Part shown: positions 1 to 5,482 of the stretch, one piece after another | How the letters are laid out: every line of letters starts with the position of its first letter | Position numbering within the stretch: the first letter of the stretch is position 1 | Assembly (NCBI GenBank): GCA_021844725.1 | Contig: JAKBSX010000092.1 | Location: 1 to 8,235 of the forward strand | DNA length: 8,235 bases | Direction of reading: 5' to 3' | DNA from: Actinomycetes bacterium | GTDB taxonomy: Bacteria > Actinomycetota > Acidimicrobiia > Acidimicrobiales > Acidimicrobiaceae | The notes under the pieces: generated by a model | The model's input: only the letters and a program-made list of their open reading frames with translations | What the model was told of the DNA's origin: nothing | The model's database searches: none | Translations under genes and position numbers: made by a program

Positions 1-4
1 CTCC

Positions 5-307
5 TTAATGTATCCATGGCATTGCCTCTTTGGGGAGTTTTGCTGTCAGCATCCGCACTAGAGGTATAACCGGAGTTGCTGACGATCTCGCTGCGCGGCC
101 CATTTCCGTGGGATCCAGGTTATGCGAACTAGCAAGCAAAGAAATCGCTTCAGCGGCGGAAGCCGGAATCAAACCCAGTCTGGCCTGAGCTTGGGATAAC
201 GAACACTCAACTTCCACCATTTTCTGGACCCAATTGGCTGCTGAAGTAACACGAGCTATCTCGTCGGATACGAGGACAGGCTCAAATAGACCTTCCGGAT
301 CTGCCAT
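5..307 (-). CDS. pcaB: 3-carboxy-cis,cis-muconate cycloisomerase, N-terminal part only (premature stop at window edge)
   Basis: PcaB converts 3-carboxy-cis,cis-muconate to the muconolactone in the cytoplasm, the step after ring cleavage by PcaHG, and belongs to the fumarase/aspartase superfamily. The 100 codons match the N-terminal helical part of that family: LFEPVLVSDEI (residues 7-17), the helix VECSLSQAQARLGLIP (33-48), then IPLVRMLTAKLP (81-92) and PWIH (97-100). Family members normally continue with WGATSQD and run to about 350-450 residues, so this frame is roughly a quarter of full length. Here CAT is followed by TAA (positions 7-5), and GGA G resumes the expected phase. The stop overlaps AAGGAG, a perfect ribosome binding site for something downstream. 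ATG 307 lies 40 bases after pcaG, with AAGG only 3 bases upstream and a stronger AGGGGG farther off. It is the last gene of the visible operon. Family assignment is firm; whether it is a pseudogene, a split gene or an edge error is open. Confidence 0.8.
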   Translation of the reverse strand: MADPEGLFEPVLVSDEIARVTSAANWVQKMVEVECSLSQAQARLGLIPASAAEAISLLASSHNLDPTEMGRAARSSATPVIPLVRMLTAKLPKEAMPWIH

Positions 308-347
308 ATGCCTTGATATCCCCCTAAAGCTAATTAATAATTACTAA

Positions 348-917
348 TTAGACGCCAAACTGGATAAACTGTGTCTCCGGTCCTAAATCGGAATCCTGAA
401 GCCTGACGTCAAACCGATATTTCCCACCAGACTCAGAAACAGCTATAAGAGTATTTTTTGCCTTCGGATCATCAATCACATTAAGCAACGGATCTTTGCT
501 ATTCGCCTCTGCCTCGTCGCTAAAATAGATCCGGCTAAACGCTGGCTTTAAAAGACCTCGGGCAAATACGACAACCGCAATATGAGGTGCCTGCAGTTCG
601 CCGTTTGCTGCCACTACTGCACCAGGTTTAATGGTGCGAATTTCATAGCCACCATTATCATCGGTAAGCCTGCGCGCAAAGCCGCTCCACGACCCGGCGC
701 ATTCAGGTGGAAATTTGCCATTTTCATCTGCCTGAAAGACTTCAATCATCGCATCCGGTACGGGGTTTCCGCCGCCATCGTATACCACCCCATGCACAAC
801 TATTGCATTGGGATGTCCTTCTTCAACTAACTGCTCAGTCGCGATCCAATCCATGCCGAACCGAAAAAACGGACCAATCGTTTGAGAGGGAGTAACTTTT
901 AGTTCGCTATTGCTCAT
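348..917 (-). CDS. pcaG: Protocatechuate 3,4-dioxygenase, alpha subunit
   Basis: This is the alpha subunit of the non-haem Fe(III) intradiol dioxygenase that splits protocatechuate to 3-carboxy-cis,cis-muconate with O2; it packs with PcaH in the active enzyme. The 189 residues show the family hallmarks: TPSQTIGPFF near the start (9-18), VVYDGGGNPVPDAMIEVFQAD (44-64), and APHIAVVVFARGLL (110-123). Within the last, R120 is in the position of the substrate-binding alpha-subunit arginine of the Pseudomonas enzyme. RIYFSDEAEAN (129-139) and the C-terminal YRFDVRLQ (167-174) also fit. As expected for an alpha subunit, the Tyr-Tyr-His-His iron site is missing. Length is normal for PcaG (about 200). 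The start ATG 917 overlaps the pcaH stop by four bases (ATGA) and has GGAGG five bases upstream, so translation is probably coupled and keeps the two subunits in equal amounts. Nothing looks broken. Confidence 0.96.
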   Translation of the reverse strand: MSNSELKVTPSQTIGPFFRFGMDWIATEQLVEEGHPNAIVVHGVVYDGGGNPVPDAMIEVFQADENGKFPPECAGSWSGFARRLTDDNGGYEIRTIKPGAVVAANGELQAPHIAVVVFARGLLKPAFSRIYFSDEAEANSKDPLLNVIDDPKAKNTLIAVSESGGKYRFDVRLQDSDLGPETQFIQFGV

Positions 918-1612
918 TTTGCCTCCGGGGTAGGATTGGGTCCACCAAGTACGATATCCCAGCGATAACCTAGTGCTATGCCTGAAATTGTAAGATCCCA
1001 GTCAAAATCCGAGATCAATCTAGCCAAAACCTTCTTGTCCCTTATAGAATTGGCAATTGGATCTGAATCCATCGTCGGATCCCCAGGGAAATACATCTGA
1101 GTAATCAGCCGTTGATCAAACGCCGTGCCAAAAAGTGAAAAATGGATATGAGCGGGACGCCATGCGTTCGGATGGTTTCCCCAGGGATACGCTGCCGGTT
1201 TGATGGTTGTAAAACGATAAACGCCATTGCTGTCTGTGAGAGTCCTTCCTCCACCAGTGAAGTTAGGATCTAACGGAGCATCGTGGTCATCAAGCTTATG
1301 GGCATACCGGCCAGCTGAATTGGCCTGCCAAATCTCAATCAATTGATTGGCAATTGGCTTTCCCCTCGAATCAAGCAGTCTTCCAGAAACAATTATCTTT
1401 TCTCCAATTGGCTGCCCCTGATGCTGGGCCGTAAGATCATTATCGTTTGGTCCAATCCGTGACTCTCCGAATACCGGAGCGTGAAGTTCCGTATCCCCAG
1501 GCCTTATTATCAGAGGATTTCTATTTGGACCCCTGAGTCCTGTGCTTTGATAACCCGGAAAGTGATACGGGGGATCAACACTCTCCAGGGGCTGTCCAAG
1601 GATGCTACCCAT
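914..1612 (-). CDS. pcaH: Protocatechuate 3,4-dioxygenase, beta subunit (iron-binding)
   Basis: The beta subunit carries the catalytic Fe(III) for intradiol cleavage of protocatechuate. Numbering from ATG 1612 (232 residues), the four iron ligands are all visible: Y103 in NSAGRYAHKLD, Y142 in AAYPWGN, and H155 and H157 in WRPAHIHFS. R152, three residues before the first His, corresponds to the active-site arginine of the Pseudomonas enzyme; the Tyr-to-His spacing of 13 and His-X-His are the same as in that enzyme. An N-terminal arm with PPYHFPGYQSTGLRGP precedes the beta-sandwich, as usual for PcaH. The reading frame also has a TTG at 1633, but ATG 1612 is preferred because AAGGAG lies 6 bases before it, inside the TTG-extended version. 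It starts 29 bases after catJ and overlaps pcaG by 4 bases. The enzyme appears complete and active. Confidence 0.97.
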   Translation of the reverse strand: MGSILGQPLESVDPPYHFPGYQSTGLRGPNRNPLIIRPGDTELHAPVFGESRIGPNDNDLTAQHQGQPIGEKIIVSGRLLDSRGKPIANQLIEIWQANSAGRYAHKLDDHDAPLDPNFTGGGRTLTDSNGVYRFTTIKPAAYPWGNHPNAWRPAHIHFSLFGTAFDQRLITQMYFPGDPTMDSDPIANSIRDKKVLARLISDFDWDLTISGIALGYRWDIVLGGPNPTPEAK

Positions 1613-1618
1613 TTCAGT

Positions 1619-1624
1619 CTCCTT
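1619..1624 (-). promoter_or_regulatory. Ribosome binding site that fixes the pcaH start
   Basis: AAGGAG on the minus strand sits 6 bases before ATG 1612. The alternative in-frame TTG at 1633 would place this site inside the coding sequence and add seven residues not expected in PcaH, so the ATG is taken as the true start. Confidence 0.8.
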
Positions 1625-1641
1625 TTCAAACAATTATCTAC

Positions 1642-2406
1642 CTATTTCCCAGCTGACTTCAGCGATCTAATTGCTTCCAGTTCCTCTTTACTGGGAGGTT
1701 CAGTAACTTTTATTTCCTCTGCAACTCTAAGGTCCCAGCCAGTCTTATTTTTTACAACTGTAGCAATTTCAACATTTGGATGCACTTGAGTCAGCACTAG
1801 CTCCTTCGTGAAAGGATCGGGCTCCAAAATACCAAGATCAGTTATCACTATGCTCGGACCCCCACCCCTCAAACCCAGCTTAGCCCGATCTTGTGCTCCG
1901 CTACCGTACCCAACCGATGTGATAAATGGAATCTGGTCGACAAATGATTTGGTGGACTGGCGCAACATTATTATCACGTCCTTACAAGCGCCAGCTATTT
2001 CTGGCGCACCTCCCGCACCCGGCAGCCGCACTTTTGGAGTTTTGTAGTCTCCTATCACAGTGGAATTCAGGTTCGCGAATTTATCAATTTGAGCCGCACC
2101 CAAAAATCCGACATCGATTCTTCCCGGCTGCAATAGATAATTGAAAATCTCCGGCACCGAAACCACTGCGTCTGCCGTTTCGGCTAATTCGCCATCACCA
2201 ATCGAAAGTGGAAGCACTGTCGGCTTTGCCCCAAGAGTGCCACTTTCATATATCATTGTCAGGTTTGGGGCATGAAGCCTTCGGGCCAGGTTGGCTGCTT
2301 TGGACGGCAACCCAATACCAATAAAACAAACTTGACCATCTTTGAGCTGCCGGGCTGCCGCGATCGACATCATCTCGTCGCTGGTGTATTGCAATTGTTC
2401 TACCAT
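1642..2406 (-). CDS. catJ: 3-oxoadipate CoA-transferase, subunit B (CatJ type)
   Basis: This is the second subunit of the enzyme that moves CoA from succinyl-CoA to 3-oxoadipate, the step before thiolysis. The 254 residues closely resemble CatJ of Pseudomonas as I recall it: EMMSIAAARQLKDGQVCFIGIGLPS (11-35), YESGTLGAKPTVLPLSIGDGELAETAD (53-79), GRIDVGFLGAAQIDKFANLN, then VRLPGAGGAPEIA and the C-terminal VEIATVVKNKTGWDLRVAEE. E54 in YESG falls at the same residue number as the catalytic Glu54 known from the beta subunit of glutaconate CoA-transferase, so it is the likely CoA-thioester-forming residue. The protein thus belongs to the glutaconate CoA-transferase-like branch rather than the shorter PcaJ branch. 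ATG 2406 has AAGGA six bases upstream. It begins 40 bases after catI and ends 29 bases before pcaH. Other acyl-CoA substrates are possible, but the neighbours make 3-oxoadipate by far the best guess. Confidence 0.92.
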   Translation of the reverse strand: MVEQLQYTSDEMMSIAAARQLKDGQVCFIGIGLPSKAANLARRLHAPNLTMIYESGTLGAKPTVLPLSIGDGELAETADAVVSVPEIFNYLLQPGRIDVGFLGAAQIDKFANLNSTVIGDYKTPKVRLPGAGGAPEIAGACKDVIIMLRQSTKSFVDQIPFITSVGYGSGAQDRAKLGLRGGGPSIVITDLGILEPDPFTKELVLTQVHPNVEIATVVKNKTGWDLRVAEEIKVTEPPSKEELEAIRSLKSAGK

Positions 2407-2446
2407 TGGAATCCTTTAGCTTCTACTGTGCTGCAATTATCCATGC

Positions 2447-3259
2447 TTACCCATCGCCCTTTAACACATTTTGCTCAATCCAGGCCAGGAATCTATCTTT
2501 GTCTCTGCTGATTTCATCCCATGCAATATAAAAATCGTTATCCCGTTGGTAGTAGCCGGCAGCGTAGGAGGGCTTCGAGCCACCAGGAACTTCAGCTACC
2601 GCGGTTACCAACCAGCTGGGAAGAACAACGTCTCCAGGATGCGGTTTTAATTCGTCAACAATTTCCTCAACCGTTACTAAAGACTTCTTACCTGAGAGAA
2701 CCGCCTCTTTTTGAATACCGGTGATTCCCCAAAGCTGTACGTTGCCCTTGCGATCGGCCCTCTGAGCATGTATAACCGATAGATCCGGATTGACGGCAGC
2801 TACGGCAACTAATTCCTCTCCGGTGAAAGGACAGGTTATCGGAGCCACAGTAGGGGAGTATTTCTCAAGCCCGGTTCCCTTATAACCTCGCATTACCGCA
2901 AATGGAAGACCGGAAGCTCCAGCTACGAACCTGTTTGTGAGCCCGGCGTGAGAATGCTCATCGATTTCAAGCTTAGATGGCCAACCATTTTCGATAGCGT
3001 CTCGAAATCTGTGCAAAGAACCGACTCCGGGATTGCCGCCCCAGGAAAAAACCAGCTTAGATACGCATCCCATACCTATCAGCTGGTCGCAAATCAAATC
3101 AGGGGTTAGTCTGACGACGGTTAGATTCTTAAAACCCTGCCTAATTATTTCATGTCCGGCAGCCATTGGGATCAGGTGCGTGAACCCCTCCAGAGCTACC
3201 GTGTCGCCATTATTTAAAAGGGTTCTGATACCCTCCTGCAGTGATACGATCTCTGCCAT
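2447..3259 (-). CDS. catI: 3-oxoadipate CoA-transferase, subunit A (CatI type)
   Basis: This is the partner of CatJ in making 3-oxoadipyl-CoA from 3-oxoadipate and succinyl-CoA. The 270 residues carry family I CoA-transferase features: GDTVALEGFTHLIPMAAGHEIIRQG (18-42), a glycine-rich FSWGGNPGVGSLHRFRDAIENGW (71-93), EIDEHSHAGLTNRFVAGASGLPF (98-120), CPFTGEELVAV (143-153), HAQRADRKGNVQLWG (164-178) and SYAAGYYQRDNDFY (231-244). These blocks match CatI of the Pseudomonas chloroaromatic pathway as I remember it. No signal peptide or membrane segment is seen; the protein is cytosolic. ATG 3259 has AAGGTGG a few bases upstream. It is the first gene of the minus-strand operon and faces the divergent thiolase gene across 322 bases, so the operon promoter should lie between 3260 and about 3410. 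No defects are visible. Confidence 0.92.
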   Translation of the reverse strand: MAEIVSLQEGIRTLLNNGDTVALEGFTHLIPMAAGHEIIRQGFKNLTVVRLTPDLICDQLIGMGCVSKLVFSWGGNPGVGSLHRFRDAIENGWPSKLEIDEHSHAGLTNRFVAGASGLPFAVMRGYKGTGLEKYSPTVAPITCPFTGEELVAVAAVNPDLSVIHAQRADRKGNVQLWGITGIQKEAVLSGKKSLVTVEEIVDELKPHPGDVVLPSWLVTAVAEVPGGSKPSYAAGYYQRDNDFYIAWDEISRDKDRFLAWIEQNVLKGDG

Positions 3260-3378
3260 TCACCCACCTTATGACATCATTGTTTCAATTTATAAAATTT
3301 ATGCTAAGTGCTCTACTGTACAGATAATTATTCCGCAACACGAAGCTCAACAGATCTTATAAACTTGGGACGACCCTT

Positions 3379-3407
3379 AAGATAATTCCTGGCAATAAAA
3401 TTGTCAA
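3379..3407 (-). promoter_or_regulatory. Candidate promoter for the catI-catJ-pcaH-pcaG-pcaB operon
   Basis: Read on the minus strand, a perfect -35 TTGACA (3407-3402) is followed after 17 bases by TATCTT (3384-3379), which matches the -10 consensus at 4 of 6 positions. Transcription would begin near 3372 and leave a leader of about 110 bases before catI. The two palindromes at 3409-3453 lie just upstream of the -35, a position that suits an activator or a shared operator. Only sequence resemblance supports this. Confidence 0.3.
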
Positions 3408-3408
3408 T

Positions 3409-3430
3409 CTTGGGCCTTCTTTTGCCCAAG
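3409..3430. repeat. Perfect 7-bp inverted repeat (possible operator or hairpin)
   Basis: CTTGGGC (3409-3415) and GCCCAAG (3424-3430) are exact inverted copies around an 8-base CTTCTTTT centre. It abuts the next palindrome without a gap. The T-run is in the loop, not after the stem, so it does not look like an intrinsic terminator on the plus strand. An operator for a dimeric regulator in the divergent promoter region is the more likely role. Confidence 0.6.
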
Positions 3431-3453
3431 GGTGCAAACTTCCAGTTCGCACC
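3431..3453. repeat. 10-bp inverted repeat with one mismatch (possible operator or hairpin)
   Basis: GGTGCAAACT (3431-3440) and AGTTCGCACC (3444-3453) pair at 9 of 10 positions around a TCC centre, giving a tight hairpin or a two-fold symmetric binding site. It starts on the base directly after the palindrome ending at 3430. Two back-to-back symmetric elements between divergent catabolic genes suggest a regulator site; LysR-type and IclR-type proteins commonly control pca genes, but no regulator gene is visible here. Confidence 0.6.
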
Positions 3454-3532
3454 TCAAAGAGCATCAAATTGTCAAATCGACATTCAGGATCGAAATCGAA
3501 TTCGCCAAGTCAAAAATCCACAAGTAAGATAT

Positions 3533-3548
3533 CTCTCTGATACGAGAG
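3533..3548 (+). repeat. Small stem in the thiolase leader
   Basis: CTCTC (3533-3537) and GAGAG (3544-3548) form a 5-bp stem with a TGATAC loop, 22 bases before the thiolase ribosome binding site (GAGGAA, 3571-3576). It is short, so it may be coincidental; in RNA it could be a minor leader hairpin. Confidence 0.25.
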
Positions 3549-3581
3549 CCTCTAAGCATCCTGGAAATGTGAGGAACCACA

Positions 3582-4796
3582 ATGAGAGACGCTGTTATAT
3601 GCATGCCACTGCGAACCCCGGTAGGAAGATTTGGGGGAATATTAAGCTCGGTTAGCGTCGAAGACCTGTCTGCAGCAGTCATTGCTGGACTCGTGCAGAG
3701 AACGAAAATCAGTGCTAGTGATATCGACGATATTGTCTTTGGACAAGGTTATCCCAATGGTGAGGCTCCAGCCCTCGGAAGAGTGGCGGCTTTAAACGCT
3801 GGCCTGGGAATAGGAGTTCCGGGATTCCAGCTGGATCGACGTTGTGGTTCGGGACTTCAAGCAGTTATCATCGCGGCGATGGAGGTACAAACCGGAGCTG
3901 CGGAACTTGTAATTGCCGGAGGTGCAGATTCGATGTCCCAGGCTGAGCATTATGCGCTGGGATTGCGAAAAGGGATCAAAGGTGAGTCGTTGTCACTCCA
4001 TGACCGTCTTGCTAGGTCACGGATCGCAGCTGGCGGGAAAAATTATCCAGTCCCCGGTGGGATGATTGAAACTGCAGAAAATCTGCGGCGTGAATATTCC
4101 ATCTCTAGACAGGCGCAGGATGAACTGGCCTATCATTCGCACATGAGAGCGGTTGCGGCTCAGAAAGACGGAAAATTCGCAAATGAAATTGTTCCAATAC
4201 CTGTAGAACAGTCTAAAGGTGAGCCTATCCTTGTTGAGGTTGATGAGCATCCGAGAGCTGACACCTCAGTCGAACAACTTGCCAAACTTCGGCCAATACG
4301 AGGACAGATAGATCCTGAGGCAACTGTGACAGCTGGAAATTCCAGTGGCCAGAACGACGCGGCGGCAGCCTGCATCGTTACCACACCCGAAAGAGCCGAG
4401 AAACTCGGACTAAACCCAATCGCAAGGCTTGTTTCATGGGGAGTGTCCGGCGTCGAACCGGCAAGAATGGGAATAGGACCGGTTCCTGCCACTGCCAAAG
4501 CACTCAAACTTGCGGGTTTAGAGCTGAAAGACATGGATCTAATCGAGATAAACGAAGCATTTGCCGCACAGGTTTTAGCAGTCCAGAAAGAATGGAACTT
4601 TTCCGAGAGCGACCTTGAGCGAACCAACGTAAACGGTTCAGGAATTTCCCTGGGTCACCCAATCGGAGCCACAGGAGGCAGGATCCTGGCAACAATGCTC
4701 AATGAGATGGTACGCAGAAATTCCAGATATGGTCTCGAGACAATGTGCATCGGCGGCGGGCAGGGAATAGCCGCCGTATTTGAAAGCGTTTTGTGA
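3582..4796 (+). CDS. pcaF: Thiolase, probable 3-oxoadipyl-CoA thiolase (acetyl-CoA C-acyltransferase family)
   Basis: By context this performs the last pathway step, cleaving 3-oxoadipyl-CoA with CoA to succinyl-CoA and acetyl-CoA. The 404 residues are full length for a thiolase. The nucleophilic Cys is C88 in LDRRCGSGLQAV, followed by IAGGADSMS (111-119), the NEAFA block (324-328), the active-site H359 in GHPIGATGG, and the second Cys C389 in CIGGGQG. The N-terminal RTPVGRFGG (11-19) is typical. ATG 3582 is supported by GAGGAA five bases upstream. Proteobacterial PcaF, as I recall it, has LNRLCASG at the nucleophile and CVGVGQG at the end, so this protein sits in another thiolase subgroup; a general acetyl-CoA acetyltransferase or beta-oxidation thiolase is the alternative. 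Divergence from catI across a shared control region favours the PcaF role. Thiolase is certain, the exact substrate is not. Confidence 0.8.
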   Translation: MRDAVICMPLRTPVGRFGGILSSVSVEDLSAAVIAGLVQRTKISASDIDDIVFGQGYPNGEAPALGRVAALNAGLGIGVPGFQLDRRCGSGLQAVIIAAMEVQTGAAELVIAGGADSMSQAEHYALGLRKGIKGESLSLHDRLARSRIAAGGKNYPVPGGMIETAENLRREYSISRQAQDELAYHSHMRAVAAQKDGKFANEIVPIPVEQSKGEPILVEVDEHPRADTSVEQLAKLRPIRGQIDPEATVTAGNSSGQNDAAAACIVTTPERAEKLGLNPIARLVSWGVSGVEPARMGIGPVPATAKALKLAGLELKDMDLIEINEAFAAQVLAVQKEWNFSESDLERTNVNGSGISLGHPIGATGGRILATMLNEMVRRNSRYGLETMCIGGGQGIAAVFESVL

Positions 4797-4894
4797 CCTA
4801 AAGCACATATTCAACCACACTTAGCCACAATTTAGTCATTATCTCATCCAAAGTGAGTTTCTTCACGAAATTGACAAGCTAGGAGACCTGTTTT

Positions 4895-4919
4895 GTGACA
4901 ATTTTCTCGATTATTAGTA
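4895..4919 (+). repeat. Two-part direct repeat, copy 1
   Basis: GTGACAATT (4895-4903), 7 spacer bases, then TTATTAGTA (4911-4919). Both 9-mers recur in the same order and nearly the same spacing at 5074-5100. It may be a binding site of a regulator of the downstream transporter. Confidence 0.55.
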
Positions 4920-5073
4920 CCAAGTGACGGAATACATTTCTGCAAAGTAGATACAATGTCAATGCGTACGATAATGAAACGCTTATAGTAACAGGCTAAT
5001 CCAATCGATAGAAAATTGTTGAGGGGGAGTATTTAGACCAAAAAAATAGGGCATGCTCACTAGTTACCAGAAA

Positions 5074-5100
5074 GTGACAATTGGGTGAGGGTTATTAGTA
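5074..5100 (+). repeat. Two-part direct repeat, copy 2
   Basis: GTGACAATT (5074-5082), 9 spacer bases, then TTATTAGTA (5092-5100), matching copy 1 exactly in both 9-mers while the spacer differs. A tandem TATTAG follows at once. A 2-base spacer difference argues for recent duplication with an indel, or for two separately recognised half-elements. Confidence 0.55.
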
Positions 5101-5159
5101 TTAGCACAATCTTTTTTATAAACGATTGAAAAATACAATAATTAATTACACCGTATACC

Positions 5160-5239
5160 AAGGAGAGGAACCGATCAGATTGTTTGGCGCCATTTGTGCA
5201 AAGGAATCAGGCTTGGTGAATTCAAGTTCGCTCACGTAA
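5160..5239 (+). other. Orphan ribosome binding site with a possible 19-codon peptide
   Basis: AAGGAGAGG (5160-5168, running on to GAGGAA) is as good a Shine-Dalgarno sequence as any in the window, yet no normal gene follows. TTG at 5180, 9 bases after GAGGAA, opens a 19-codon frame (starting LFGAICAKESG) that stops at 5237-5239. A 34-codon frame in another phase could only begin at ATT 5179. Neither product is recognised. It may be a leader peptide, the start of a decayed gene, or chance. Confidence 0.2.
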
Positions 5240-5413
5240 AAGGTAATCTCGTTATAGATGGGCTGAGTGCAATATTTACATAAGTAAGGTTGGGATAACC
5301 TCACAATTTTGTTTGAAAGTTCTTGTTGCTGGAAATACCAGTTCCTAAGGCGGTCTTACGCCCGCTTGTAGAGTTCGCAATCCAAAAACGAGCTTTGAAA
5401 CTCATTAATTGCA

Positions 5414-5482
5414 ATGGTGGAAATCGATGGGGTAATTGCTGACAAACCCCGCAAATGGAGTGATTTGGGGATGAAAGCGTGA
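5414..5482 (+). CDS. Possible 22-residue leader peptide overlapping the transporter start
   Basis: ATG 5414 opens a 22-codon frame beginning MVEIDGVIADKP and ending WSDLGMKA, with its TGA at 5480-5482. The stop overlaps the transporter start by four bases (GTGA), the usual layout for translational coupling. A stop at 5396 in the same frame shows it is not the tail of a longer intact gene. No good ribosome binding site precedes ATG 5414, and the product resembles nothing I know. An ATG at 5471 in the same frame would leave only three codons. It may be a coupling leader, the remnant of a lost upstream gene, or coincidence. Confidence 0.25.
   Translation: MVEIDGVIADKPRKWSDLGMKA

Larger units (their letters stand above)
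3260..3581. promoter_or_regulatory. Divergent control region between catI and the thiolase gene
   Basis: This 322-base non-coding stretch must hold promoters for both directions. Frames are short and not gene-like. It has an AT-rich block next to catI (3280-3330) with an 8-base palindrome CTGTACAG (3316-3323). Two abutting inverted repeats occupy 3409-3453, and AAATTGTCA occurs twice (near 3398 and 3466). A small stem lies just before the thiolase ribosome binding site. GAGGAA at 3571-3576 is the thiolase ribosome binding site, 5 bases before its ATG. No convincing plus-strand -35/-10 pair was found. Confidence 0.7.
4797..5478. other. Long AT-rich intergenic region between the thiolase and transporter genes
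   Basis: About 680 bases with frequent stops in all plus-strand frames and no recognisable gene, tRNA or strong intrinsic terminator after the thiolase. It contains a duplicated two-part motif (4895-4919 and 5074-5100), G-rich GGGGGAG near 5022 with no start codon in range, a strong Shine-Dalgarno-like AAGGAGAGG at 5160-5168, and a short frame ending on the transporter start. Weak stems occur at 5287-5301 (AGGTT/AACCT), 5328-5340 (CTGG/CCAG) and 5348-5367 (AGGCGG/CCGCTT with one G-T pair), possibly a folded leader. TATAAA (5117-5122) and TACAAT (5134-5139) resemble -10 boxes but lack partners at -35. Promoters for the transporter are presumably here. Confidence 0.6.

Noticed and set aside
1613..1633. 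TTG 1633 as the start of pcaH, seven residues earlier
   Set aside because: The AAGGAG ribosome binding site would lie inside the gene; ATG 1612 with a 6-base spacing is far better supported.
3409..3430. Rho-independent terminator
   Set aside because: The T-run is in the loop rather than after the stem, and the element lies between divergent promoters, not after a gene.
3464..3682. 72-codon minus-strand frame crossing the thiolase start
   Set aside because: It overlaps the thiolase start region and the control region, and its product is not recognisable; it is best explained as a shadow.
4160..4627. 155-codon open frame on the minus strand inside the thiolase gene
   Set aside because: It is antisense to an intact thiolase with all catalytic motifs, has no recognisable domain, and is rich in Ser/Ala as expected of a shadow frame.
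4853..4866. Terminator hairpin after the thiolase gene
   Set aside because: Only 4-bp stems (CTCA/TGAG, GTGA/TCAC) are present, with no T-tract, so no terminator can be supported.
5348..5383. tRNA-like fragment (hairpin followed by GTTCGCAATCC)
   Set aside because: The bases flanking the GTTCG do not pair as a T-arm, and no acceptor, D-arm or anticodon arm can be drawn around it.
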